Shown here: piece by piece, positions 1-9,566 of the stretch
Position numbering within the stretch: position 1 is the stretch's first letter
Layout of the letters: each line of letters begins with the position of its first letter
Assembly (NCBI GenBank): GCA_959600045.1
Contig: CAUGKJ010000002.1
Span: forward strand, 1 to 19,304
DNA from: an uncultured Haemophilus sp.
GTDB lineage: Bacteria > Pseudomonadota > Gammaproteobacteria > Enterobacterales > Pasteurellaceae
Reading direction: 5' to 3'
DNA length: 19,304 nucleotides
The notes under the pieces: generated by a model
Told to the model about the DNA's origin: nothing
What the model saw: the letters and a program-made list of their open reading frames with translations, nothing else
The model's database searches: none
Translations under genes and position numbers: made by a program

Positions 1-485
1 CGGCACAAGTAGTGGGTGGCATGGTAGGTGCGTTGTTGGTTTACATTATGTATAAAGATCACTTTGCAGCCACCGAAGAAGAGGGTTTAAAACGCGCTTG
101 TTTCTGTACCGAACCTGCGATTCGTAACTATCCAATCAACTTAGTAAACGAAATCGTTGGTACCTTCGTGCTTGTTTTCGTGATTTTCTACCTTGCGGGG
201 GCAAACATCACTTTACCTGGCACGGCAGAAAGCACGCCAATTGGTTTAGGTTCTATCGGGGCATTACCAGTAGCGATTCTCGTTTGGGCAATTGGTTTGA
301 GCTTAGGTGGCACAACCGGTTATGCGATCAATCCAGCTCGAGATCTTGGTCCGCGCTTAACCTTAGGTCTTTTCCTTGGTGGTACATTAAAAACTAAAGC
401 TGACTGGGGATACAGTTGGGTTCCGGTTGTCGGGCCATTTATCGGGGCGGCTTTAGCAGCGGTATTCTATAATGCGATTATGTAA
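1..485 (+). CDS. MIP-family aquaglyceroporin (glycerol uptake facilitator, GlpF-like), C-terminal part
   Basis: This is the 3' end of a channel gene whose start lies before the window; the frame is open from base 3. The family moves glycerol and similar small polyols across the inner membrane by facilitated diffusion. The second NPA motif is visible as NPARDLGPR near bases 330-356. The aspartate right after NPAR is the usual mark of glycerol channels rather than water-only aquaporins. Hydrophobic segments alternate with short loops, and the protein ends in a last membrane helix without the long cytoplasmic tail of E. coli GlpF. The CFCTEPAIRN loop and the long segment before NPAR read more like the GlpF type common in Firmicutes than the E. 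coli type; this is a judgement from memory. A strong terminator follows, so no glycerol kinase gene is cotranscribed downstream. Family is certain; exact substrate is not. Confidence 0.85.
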   Translation, partial: AQVVGGMVGALLVYIMYKDHFAATEEEGLKRACFCTEPAIRNYPINLVNEIVGTFVLVFVIFYLAGANITLPGTAESTPIGLGSIGALPVAILVWAIGLSLGGTTGYAINPARDLGPRLTLGLFLGGTLKTKADWGYSWVPVVGPFIGAALAAVFYNAIM

Positions 486-498
486 TTTATTCAAATAG

Positions 499-540
499 AA
501 AGAGCGGTCAAAATTCATGATGTTTTTTGACCGCTCTTTT
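499..540. terminator. Bidirectional hairpin terminator between the glycerol channel and the ABC operon
   Basis: A perfect 15-bp inverted repeat (499-513 with 525-539) leaves an 11-nt loop. T-rich sequence follows on both strands, so it can end both convergent transcripts. The stem holds AGAGCGGTCA, which resembles but does not match the USS core AAGTGCGGT. Confidence 0.85.
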
Positions 541-557
541 TATATTTAGAGGTTTGA

Positions 558-1328
558 TTAAATACAATAATCTTCGAATTCCATTGGCATTTTAGCTTGC
601 AATAAGAATTGTTTGGTGCGCTCTTGTTGAGGATGAGTGAAGAATTCAGTCGCAGTATTTTGCTCAACAACCTGACCATTTTCCATGAGAATCACACGAT
701 CTGCCACATCTTTGGCAAAATTCAATTCATGGGTGACGATAATCATTGTCCAACCTTCTTGTGCGAGCATTTTGAGTGCCTGCAATACTTCACCGACAAG
801 TTCAGGGTCAAGTGCGGAAGTAGGCTCATCTAACAAGATAATATCGGGTTTAACGGCTAAAGCACGGGCGATCCCGACACGTTGCTGTTGACCACCAGAA
901 AGTTGAGAGGGATATAAATCTGCTTTCGCTTTTAAACCAACTTTTTCCAATAATGCTAAGGCTTTTTCACGCGCAATCTCTTTCGCTTGTTTTTGCACAA
1001 CGACCATGCCTTCCATCACATTTTCGAGTGCTGTTCGATGGGGAAAGAGATTGTATTGTTGGAATACCATTGAAGAACGACGACGCAATTTTAGTTCATC
1101 GGCTTTGCTGATTTTTTTACTGAAATCAATGGTTAAGCTTCCATCAGTAAATGCTAATACCCCTTTTTCTGGGCGTTCGAGCAAATTTAAACAGCGTAAA
1201 AAAGTGGTTTTGCCTGAACCTGATGGGCCCAGAATGGCAACTACTTCGCCTTTATTAATTTCAAAATCAATGCCTTTTAATACATGGTGGCCATTAAAAC
1301 TTTTCTGAATATTCGTGACTTTTAACAT
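558..1328 (-). CDS. tcyN: Cystine/amino-acid ABC transporter ATP-binding protein (TcyN-like)
   Basis: ATPase of a polar amino-acid importer, 256 aa, acting on the inner face of the cytoplasmic membrane. The Walker A motif is GPSGSGKT (residues 34-41), the Q-loop glutamine is Q90, the ABC signature LSGGQ is at 143-147, Walker B is ILLDEP at 164-169, and the H-loop histidine is H200. All catalytic elements are intact. The LFPHRT segment and the ALDPELVGEVL stretch after Walker B are typical of the GlnQ/TcyN group, and overall similarity to E. coli TcyN (YecC) looks high. It is the last gene of a three-gene unit, starting 9 nt after the permease stop, and is followed by a strong hairpin. Function as importer ATPase is sure; cystine as substrate is inferred from the matching binding protein and permease. 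Confidence 0.88.
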   Translation of the reverse strand: MLKVTNIQKSFNGHHVLKGIDFEINKGEVVAILGPSGSGKTTFLRCLNLLERPEKGVLAFTDGSLTIDFSKKISKADELKLRRRSSMVFQQYNLFPHRTALENVMEGMVVVQKQAKEIAREKALALLEKVGLKAKADLYPSQLSGGQQQRVGIARALAVKPDIILLDEPTSALDPELVGEVLQALKMLAQEGWTMIIVTHELNFAKDVADRVILMENGQVVEQNTATEFFTHPQQERTKQFLLQAKMPMEFEDYCI

Positions 1329-1337
1329 AACCAGTCC

Positions 1338-2054
1338 TTATAAATGGCGAGAAAGGCGTTTTTCTAAACGGGTTTGTCCCATTGACAGCACAAAACAGAA
1401 TACCCAATAAATGAGAGCCGCTTCACTATAAATTAAAATAAATTCGTAGTTTTCAGCCGTGATGTTTTGCGCCACACGAAATAATTCCGCAATCCAAACG
1501 AGTGATGCCAGAGACGTATCTTTCACTGTGCTAATGAAGGTGTTTGACAGCGAAGGGACGGAAATACGTAAAGCTTGTGGCATAATGGTACGCACAAAAG
1601 CTTGTGTGTAATTCATGCCTATCGCATAAGAGGCTTCCCATTGACCTTTAGGAATCGCAAGAATGGAGGCTCTTACTGTTTCTGCCGCATAAGCACCAAT
1701 GTTAATGGAGAATGCAATAATTGCGGTTGGGAAAGGCTCAAGTTTGATGCCAACTTCAGGTAAACCGTAGAAGATAATGAAGATCTGCACCAACATTGGC
1801 GTGCCGCGAATAATTGAAATATAAGTGCGACAAATGCCCTGCAGAATTTTGGTCATTAAATTGGGATGTGGCAATGTGCAAATCACAGCCACGATAACTG
1901 CAATGAATAAACCGCAAAAGAAGGAAATGACCGCAAGGGGGAGCGTATATAAAATTGCCCCTTCCATCATAGGCCAAAACGAGCTGATTACATAATCAGC
2001 TCGTTCTGCGGTCATAAATGGAAGGCTGGCTAACCAATTATTGAGTAATGTCAT
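1338..2054 (-). CDS. tcyL: Cystine/amino-acid ABC transporter permease (TcyL-like)
   Basis: Inner-membrane permease of the HisM/GlnP family, 238 aa from the preferred start. Several hydrophobic helices surround a cytoplasmic EAA-type loop ([18 protein letters not shown], roughly residues 120-140) that docks on the ATPase. [10 protein letters not shown] near residue 85 is a hallmark of polar amino-acid permeases. The frame is open to a TTG at 2060; I prefer the ATG at 2054, two codons in, because it is the stronger codon and no good ribosome site distinguishes them. Either start lies inside the 3' end of the binding-protein gene (17-23 nt overlap), which points to translational coupling. Family is certain; cystine specificity is inferred from the operon's resemblance to E. 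coli tcyJ/tcyL/tcyN. Confidence 0.85.
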   Translation of the reverse strand: MTLLNNWLASLPFMTAERADYVISSFWPMMEGAILYTLPLAVISFFCGLFIAVIVAVICTLPHPNLMTKILQGICRTYISIIRGTPMLVQIFIIFYGLPEVGIKLEPFPTAIIAFSINIGAYAAETVRASILAIPKGQWEASYAIGMNYTQAFVRTIMPQALRISVPSLSNTFISTVKDTSLASLVWIAELFRVAQNITAENYEFILIYSEAALIYWVFCFVLSMGQTRLEKRLSRHL

Positions 2055-2811
2055 CGCCAAACCATTTGATTGAAATTTGTTTTAAAGTTCCGTCTTTGCG
2101 TAGTTCTTCAAGTGCTTGGTCCACTTTTGCAATAAGCGGTTCTTCACCTTTCAAGAAAGCAAAACCGGTTGGGATTTTTTTATCACTTTCTACAGCAATT
2201 TTTAAGCCTGAGTTAGGTTGTTTTTTGAAGTAATCTAATACTGCAAGCTTATCGTTTACTGTTGCATCAACACGACCTTGTTTTACCGCCTCAAGGTTTT
2301 GAGCCAAGCTATCTACAGTCACGATAATTGCACCATTATCACGTGCGTCTTTGCTCCAGTTACTGGTTGCAGATTGTGCAGATTTTTTACCTTTTAAATC
2401 AGGGAATGATTTAATGCTATCGTTATCGGCTTTCGTCACAATTACGCCAGCAGAGTAGTTATAAGGTGCACTGTAATCATATTTTTTTAAACGTTCTGGG
2501 CTTGGATTGGTTTGGTTCGCAATAACATCAAAGCGTTTTGCATTTAAACCTGCATACATGCCATCCCAAGCGGTTTCTTTAAATTCAACTTTCCAACCTA
2601 ATTTTTGCGCCACTTTTTCGATAATTTCCACATCAAAACCTGTTAACTTGCCATCTTTGTCGTGGAAAGTGAATGGTGCGTAAGTTCCCTCAGTACCGAC
2701 TAATAAGGTTTTAGTTTGTTCAACGCGATCAGCAATTTCACCTGCGTTAGCAAAAGTAGAAAGGGCTAATCCTGCCGCTAAAAGTGCGGTGCTAAAAAAT
2801 GATTTTTTCAT
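2038..2811 (-). CDS. tcyJ: Periplasmic cystine/amino-acid-binding protein (TcyJ/FliY-like)
   Basis: Solute-binding protein, 257 aa, that captures substrate in the periplasm and delivers it to the permease. The first 23 residues form a Sec signal peptide (MKKSFFS, a hydrophobic core, then ANA) with likely cleavage before GEIADR. There is no lipobox cysteine, so it should be soluble. The SBP family 3 signature appears as [15 protein letters not shown] (around residues 56-70), followed by WDGMYAGL and RFDVIANQ. It closely resembles the H. influenzae protein I remember as HI1080 and E. coli TcyJ. It is the first gene of the importer operon, with a TATAAT about 40 bp upstream and AAAGGA just before the ATG. 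An exact USS lies inside the signal-peptide codons. Cystine is the likely ligand; another polar amino acid remains possible. Confidence 0.87.
   Translation of the reverse strand: MKKSFFSTALLAAGLALSTFANAGEIADRVEQTKTLLVGTEGTYAPFTFHDKDGKLTGFDVEIIEKVAQKLGWKVEFKETAWDGMYAGLNAKRFDVIANQTNPSPERLKKYDYSAPYNYSAGVIVTKADNDSIKSFPDLKGKKSAQSATSNWSKDARDNGAIIVTVDSLAQNLEAVKQGRVDATVNDKLAVLDYFKKQPNSGLKIAVESDKKIPTGFAFLKGEEPLIAKVDQALEELRKDGTLKQISIKWFGDDITQ
2782..2790 (+). repeat. DNA uptake signal sequence (USS) inside the tcyJ signal peptide
   Basis: Exact AAGTGCGGT. Read on the gene strand it encodes Thr-Ala-Leu in the hydrophobic core of the signal peptide. Confidence 0.95.
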
Positions 2812-2850
2812 AAGTATTCCTTTTTTAGATAAATAACGAAAGTGAAATGA

Positions 2851-2856
2851 ATTATA
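2851..2856 (-). promoter_or_regulatory. Putative -10 box of the cystine importer operon
   Basis: Read on the minus strand this is TATAAT, a perfect sigma-70 -10, about 40 bp before the tcyJ ATG. The pyrimidine-rich DNA upstream has no convincing -35 at 16-18 bp, so the promoter may be weak or need an activator. Confidence 0.4.
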
Positions 2857-2925
2857 AGAAGCGAAAAAGAAAAGAAAAGTATTATTTATTTATGAATTAT
2901 TTCCTTTAGTTATATTAAATAGAAA

Positions 2926-2944
2926 TTGTTTAATTAATAAACAA
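2926..2944. promoter_or_regulatory. Perfect 7-bp inverted repeat, possible operator
   Basis: TTGTTTA, five bases, TAAACAA. It lies about 70 bp upstream of the putative tcyJ -10 and abuts the cysK terminator. Its symmetry and spacing suit a dimeric regulator, but I cannot assign one. AT-rich DNA makes such repeats fairly easy by chance. Confidence 0.35.
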
Positions 2945-2968
2945 AAAAGGTCTGTAAAAACAGACCTT
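2941..2968 (-). terminator. Intrinsic terminator of cysK
   Basis: On the minus strand a 9-bp stem AAGGTCTGT / ACAGACCTT with a 4-nt loop is followed by a T-rich run, 26 bp after the cysK stop. Confidence 0.88.
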
Positions 2969-2993
2969 AGATAAAATGAATTCAATCAATAGA

Positions 2994-3944
2994 TTAAGCC
3001 TCAATTCCTTCAAATAACGCCGTACTTAAATAACGTTCTGAAGCCGAAGGTAAGATCGCGACGATTAATTTATCTTGGAATTCTGGTAGTTTTGCTAAGC
3101 GGTCAGCTGCTGCCACAGCGGCTCCAGAGGAAATACCCGCAAGAATCCCTTCTTCAGCCATTAAGCGACGAGCGGTCGCAATCGCAGTATCGCTATCTAC
3201 AGTTTCCACGCGATCGATGAGCGATAAATCCAAGTTTTTAGGAATAAAGCCCGCACCGATACCTTGAATTTTGTGTGGACCCGGTTTTACTTCTTGACCT
3301 GCAAGGGTTTGGGTAATAACGGGTGATTCTGTTGGTTCAACTGCCACAGAGGTAATTTTTTTACCGTGATCTAATTTGATCGCACGAGAAATACCGGTAA
3401 TTGTACCACCAGTACCCACACCAGCAACCACGACATCGACTTTACCTTCCGTATCTTTCCAGATTTCTTCACCAGTAGTTTGACGGTGAATGTCAGGGTT
3501 AGCCGGGTTTTCAAATTGTTTTAGCATCACATAATGATTTGGATTAGACGCGACAATTTCTTCTGCTTTAGCAATCGCACCTTTCATCCCTTTTGAGCCT
3601 TCAGTGAGCACAAGATTGACGCCTAAACCACGTAATAAACGTTTACGTTCAAGACTCATGGTTTCAGGCATGGTTAAGGTGATTTTATAACCACGTGCAG
3701 CAGCTACATAAGCTAAAGCAATACCGGTGTTACCGCTGGTTGCATCTACAATTTCTTTACCTGCCGTTAAAATGCCATCTTTTTCTGCTTGCCAAATCAT
3801 ATTGGCACCAATACGGCATTTCACGCTAAAGCTTGGGTTGCGACCTTCAATTTTTACGACAACGTTGCCATTGTGTCCGAAGTGTTTTAAACGAACTAAT
3901 GGTGTATTACCGATTGAGTATGAGTTATCTGAATAAATTGTCAT
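2994..3944 (-). CDS. cysK: Cysteine synthase A (O-acetylserine sulfhydrylase)
   Basis: PLP enzyme of 316 aa that makes L-cysteine from O-acetylserine and sulfide in the cytoplasm. The Schiff-base lysine is K42 in [13 protein letters not shown]. The substrate loop SGNTG is at 70-74, the phosphate-binding GTGGT at 177-181, and the serine contacting the pyridine nitrogen is in ISSGAA near 272. Length and motifs fit CysK rather than CysM. It normally pairs with serine acetyltransferase CysE, which is not in this window. cysZ lies 100 bp upstream on the same strand, as in E. coli. AAGGA precedes the ATG and a hairpin terminator follows. The cystine importer genes are immediately downstream on the same strand, so both routes to cysteine are encoded side by side. 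Confidence 0.96.
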   Translation of the reverse strand: MTIYSDNSYSIGNTPLVRLKHFGHNGNVVVKIEGRNPSFSVKCRIGANMIWQAEKDGILTAGKEIVDATSGNTGIALAYVAAARGYKITLTMPETMSLERKRLLRGLGVNLVLTEGSKGMKGAIAKAEEIVASNPNHYVMLKQFENPANPDIHRQTTGEEIWKDTEGKVDVVVAGVGTGGTITGISRAIKLDHGKKITSVAVEPTESPVITQTLAGQEVKPGPHKIQGIGAGFIPKNLDLSLIDRVETVDSDTAIATARRLMAEEGILAGISSGAAVAAADRLAKLPEFQDKLIVAILPSASERYLSTALFEGIEA

Positions 3945-3984
3945 CTTACTGTCCTTTTATATTTTGGAATAATTTGATGCAATA

Positions 3985-4012
3985 GTTATAACACCAGCTT
4001 TTAAATTCAAAA
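3985..4012 (-). promoter_or_regulatory. Putative cysK promoter
   Basis: On the minus strand TTTTGA (4012-4007), a 16-bp spacer, then TATAAC (3990-3985), about 40 bp before the cysK ATG in an AT-rich gap. This would let cysK be expressed separately from cysZ. No clear CysB site could be recognised by eye. Confidence 0.35.
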
Positions 4013-4044
4013 AATAGTTAATAGCTATATTTTATAACTAAATG

Positions 4045-4893
4045 CTATTTATTCACGATGCTGTTTCCTGAAGGCTTAATTTCCGTACTAGTAGAGCCAG
4101 TCACAATTTGTGTTGAACCTGAAGTGCGGTCAAAATTCATATCAAATTTTAATTGTGAGCGATAATTTTCGACCCACATTACGGTCGCGCCACAGACTGC
4201 AACGGGAATAACGACTAAATTCACAATCGGTAATGCGGTACAAAGGGTGATTAATGATCCAAATGTCAGGCTTTGTGTGCGTCTTTCGCCTAATGCATTT
4301 TTCATGATGCCAAAGGAAATCTTGTGGTTATCAAACGGATAGTCACAATATTGAATTGCCATCATCCAACAGGTAAATAAGAATGTCAGCACAGGAATAA
4401 TGGTTTGTCCGATAACAGGGATAAAACTCAATAAGAACAAGCCTACAAATTTCGGTAAGCTGTACCATAGTTTTTGCCATTCACGATTTAGCATACGTGG
4501 CACATCTTTCATAATTTCGACAAAACCATCATCATTAACTGCTTCACCAGTTAGCATTTTTTCGACTTTTTCTGCTAATAATCCATTAAACGGCGCGGCA
4601 ATAAAGCCTGAAAGCGTTGTAAAGGCAAAATAGAAAAATAAGAGAATTGAGCCAATAGACAGCACGAGCAAAATCACACTTAAAAAGCTTAGCCAATCAG
4701 GAATAAAGCTCATCACCCAGTCGATCATCGTGGAGATTTGTGAAACAAATAGCCAAAATAAGCCAGTGAGTAGGACGACGTTAAGTAAAATCGGCATAAT
4801 CACAAAACGGCGGAGGCCTTTTTGCGTAATGAAATGCCAACCCATCACGAAATGATTGAAAGCAGATTTTATTTCATTTTGATCGATCATCAT
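4045..4893 (-). CDS. cysZ: Sulfate transporter CysZ
   Basis: Integral membrane protein of 282 aa in the CysZ/EI24 family, which moves sulfate into the cytoplasm for cysteine synthesis. Visible family features are the N-terminal [20 protein letters not shown], hydrophobic helices near residues 35-50 and 65-95, [19 protein letters not shown], and the conserved [14 protein letters not shown] before the last helices. It is about 30 residues longer than E. coli CysZ. The extra C-terminal tail, rich in Ser and Thr, contains an exact USS at 4132-4140. The ATG is doubled (4893 and 4890); AAAGGA sits slightly better for the second. It is divergent from zipA and upstream of cysK. Family is certain; a sulfate role depends on sulfate reduction, and H. 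influenzae is classically cysteine-dependent. Confidence 0.92.
   Translation of the reverse strand: MMIDQNEIKSAFNHFVMGWHFITQKGLRRFVIMPILLNVVLLTGLFWLFVSQISTMIDWVMSFIPDWLSFLSVILLVLSIGSILLFFYFAFTTLSGFIAAPFNGLLAEKVEKMLTGEAVNDDGFVEIMKDVPRMLNREWQKLWYSLPKFVGLFLLSFIPVIGQTIIPVLTFLFTCWMMAIQYCDYPFDNHKISFGIMKNALGERRTQSLTFGSLITLCTALPIVNLVVIPVAVCGATVMWVENYRSQLKFDMNFDRTSGSTQIVTGSTSTEIKPSGNSIVNK
4132..4140 (+). repeat. USS within the CysZ C-terminal extension
   Basis: Exact AAGTGCGGT followed by the typical A/T-rich flank. On the gene strand it falls within codons for Asp-Arg-Thr in the tail that goes beyond the E. coli CysZ length. Confidence 0.95.
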
Positions 4894-5060
4894 TGTTCCT
4901 TTAAATTAAAAAGTAAAAAATACAAAATGTCACAGAAAGACAATATTTTTTGAGAAAAATTCCATCTCATCCCTTTTAATATCTTGTTTGCTTTCCTATT
5001 TTTTCACCTGTGGAAATGTGATAGGATTAGCAAAAATCATTGCGTTAAGGAGCAACAAAA

Positions 5061-8181
<3,121 letters not shown>

Positions 8182-8212
8182 TCGTCTCAATCGAAAAAAT
8201 ACTAAAAAAATG

Positions 8213-8247
8213 ACCGCACTTCATCTCATCTCAAGATTAAGTGCGGT
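8213..8247. terminator. Inverted USS pair acting as bidirectional terminator
   Basis: ACCGCACTT (8213-8221) and AAGTGCGGT (8239-8247) form a 9-bp stem with a 17-nt loop between convergent ligA and the coiled-coil gene. T-rich DNA follows on both strands (seven T's on the minus side), so both transcripts can end here. Both arms are exact USS. Confidence 0.85.
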
Positions 8248-8282
8248 TTAACTTTTCTTCTTAATAAACGATAGCAGACATT

Positions 8283-8846
8283 TTAAGCTCTTAATTTACT
8301 GGCTCCGCGTTCCAGTTGTTTTGCCAAGCATTCTTTTGAAGCAATAATCTGTTTACCAAAGCGTTTATATAAACGTTGTTTTAATTTTGCCAACCCTTTC
8401 ACTTTAGCACTTTTTTCTGCCCCAAATAACTGCTTAATATGGAGTGTCACCTGACCAATTTCTTGTAAGGCAATACCTGTTTTGGCTTTTAATTCGTTTA
8501 ATTGGAACGTGATTTTTTCCTGTACATTCTGTTCTAATCGTTGTGTTAATTCTGCCGTATCGGCGGTTTCATTTTGACACAACTGTTCAAATTCGGCGAT
8601 TTCTGTACTGAAATCTAGCTGTAACCCTTGTTCCAGTTCAATTAATACTGCCGTGCCGTATTCCAATTGTGATGTTAATTGCTGTTGGCTCTGAACTAAT
8701 TGATTTTGAATGGCTTCACTTTGCTCAATACATTCATTTAATGATTGTTTCATTTCTGTTTGTTGCCGCATAGCAGAGGCTTTTAGTGAATCAATTCGTT
8801 GTTGAATTTGCTGCATAAGATCTGACATTGTTTGTACGTTTTCCAT
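8283..8846 (-). CDS. Uncharacterised coiled-coil protein
   Basis: I do not recognise this 187-aa protein. It starts MENVQTMSDLMQQIQQ and has no signal peptide or membrane helix, so it is probably cytoplasmic. Residues 5-70 are rich in Gln, Glu and Leu with heptad-like spacing, suggesting a long coiled coil. The middle is acidic (about 80-110), and the C-terminus is Lys/Arg-rich (about 145-187), as if it could bind nucleic acid or a membrane surface; that is inference. The frame extends to a GTG at 8876, but that codon is part of a USS. The ATG at 8846 has AAGGAGAAGAG in front and is chosen. Inverted USS pairs lie just outside both ends. It follows ygiW on the same strand and may be read through from it. 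Confidence 0.8.
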   Translation of the reverse strand: MENVQTMSDLMQQIQQRIDSLKASAMRQQTEMKQSLNECIEQSEAIQNQLVQSQQQLTSQLEYGTAVLIELEQGLQLDFSTEIAEFEQLCQNETADTAELTQRLEQNVQEKITFQLNELKAKTGIALQEIGQVTLHIKQLFGAEKSAKVKGLAKLKQRLYKRFGKQIIASKECLAKQLERGASKLRA

Positions 8847-8869
8847 TCTCTTCTCCTTTGGGATTTTTA

Positions 8870-8892
8870 ACCGCACTTAAGAAAAGTGCGGT
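8870..8892. terminator. Inverted USS pair between ygiW and the coiled-coil gene
   Basis: ACCGCACTT (8870-8878) and AAGTGCGGT (8884-8892), a 9-bp stem with a 5-nt loop. On the ygiW strand the stem is followed by TAAAAATCCC rather than a T run, so termination in that direction may be leaky and act as attenuation. Confidence 0.65.
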
Positions 8893-8903
8893 CATTTTGT
8901 TAG

Positions 8904-9290
8904 TTATTTTTTGATGATTTGTTTTACATCCACTTCTGTTTTATTCCATTCTTTATCGACTTTACCGATAATTTGAATGTTATCTTGAGGTGCTATCGTT
9001 TGACCATTCCATGCTTTTTTGCTGACTTCAATTTGGATTTCTTTTCCACTTGCGTCTTTAAATAAGAAATCCTTTTTACCAATTTGTTTTACAATTTGTC
9101 CGTCTAAACGAACTGGAGTGTTATCATTGGCATTTAATGCATCAGCAACGGTTTTTACAATGACGCTTTCATCTACAAAACCTTGTTGAGTGACTTGATT
9201 ATTGCCATCATTAAATCCTTGCGCTATTGCGGTGTTATATACGGCAACAGAAGATAATGCGATAGCTGCAACAGTAAGTAATTTTTTCAT
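8904..9290 (-). CDS. ygiW: YgiW/YdeI-family periplasmic OB-fold stress protein
   Basis: Periplasmic protein of 128 aa of the bacterial OB-fold (BOF, NirD/YgiW/YdeI) family, linked in enterics to tolerance of peroxide, acid and antimicrobial peptides. A clear signal peptide (residues 1-23, ending AIA before QGF) leads to GFVDES, VRLDGQIVKQIGKKDFLFKD, IQIEVSKKAWNGQ and the terminal VDVKQIIKK, which together trace the five-strand OB barrel. It resembles the H. influenzae protein I remember as HI1709. There it stands with the FirRS (QseBC-like) two-component genes; here those genes are absent and a coiled-coil gene follows. TAGGAGA precedes the ATG. Two CTTAAT-N5-CTTAAG boxes upstream suggest control by a FirR/QseB/PmrA-type regulator. 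The biochemical role is unknown. Confidence 0.88.
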   Translation of the reverse strand: MKKLLTVAAIALSSVAVYNTAIAQGFNDGNNQVTQQGFVDESVIVKTVADALNANDNTPVRLDGQIVKQIGKKDFLFKDASGKEIQIEVSKKAWNGQTIAPQDNIQIIGKVDKEWNKTEVDVKQIIKK

Positions 9291-9347
9291 AGTTTGTTCT
9301 CCTAAATAAGATAATCATAAAGTAAGTTGAAAGTTTTGCTTTCAGAT

Positions 9348-9382
9348 GTATTAAATCATTCAAATCTTAATCTTTTCTTAAG
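9348..9382 (-). promoter_or_regulatory. ygiW promoter region with proximal FirR/QseB/PmrA-like box
   Basis: The box at 9366-9382 reads CTTAAT-CTTTT-CTTAAG on the plus strand, two 6-bp direct half-sites separated by 5 bp, the PmrA/QseB layout. On the gene strand a -10-like TAATAC (9353-9348) follows 12 bp later, so the box would overlap the -35 region, as at activator-dependent promoters. Regulator identity is inferred. Confidence 0.5.
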
Positions 9383-9455
9383 TGATTAACATTTTTCAGA
9401 TTTATTTATCGATTGGGTTGTTTGCCTTTCGATGAGTATATTTAAACAAGAGAAT

Positions 9456-9472
9456 CTTAAGGAAAGATTAAG
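9456..9472 (+). promoter_or_regulatory. Distal FirR/QseB/PmrA-like box upstream of ygiW
   Basis: CTTAAG-GAAAG-ATTAAG on the plus strand, which is CTTAAT-CTTTC-CTTAAG on the minus strand. It is the same motif as the proximal box in the opposite orientation, with 73 bp between them. Confidence 0.45.
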
Positions 9473-9504
9473 AGAGGTAAAAAAAATGAAAATTTTTTGA
9501 AAAT

Positions 9505-9529
9505 AAAAAAATAGGGCGTTTAAGCCCTA
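9505..9529 (-). terminator. Intrinsic terminator of tyrP
   Basis: On the minus strand stem TAGGGC / GCCCTA with a 6-nt loop is followed by TTTTTTTA. It begins 37 bp after the tyrP stop and isolates the ygiW promoter from upstream transcription. Confidence 0.85.
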
Positions 9530-9566
9530 CTTTTATGAGAAAAATGCCTTGAAAATCTACAGCACT

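Noticed and set aside
811-819. AAGTGCGGA inside tcyN as a USS
   Set aside because: It differs from the exact core by the last base, so it was not counted.
5010-5030. AAATGTGAT upstream of zipA as a CRP site
   Set aside because: Only one half-site matches; the opposite half (ATCACATTT-like) is missing.
8847-8876. N-terminal extension of the coiled-coil protein from a GTG at 8876
   Set aside because: The GTG is part of the USS core and lies in the hairpin; the ATG at 8846 has a strong AAGGAG-type ribosome site.
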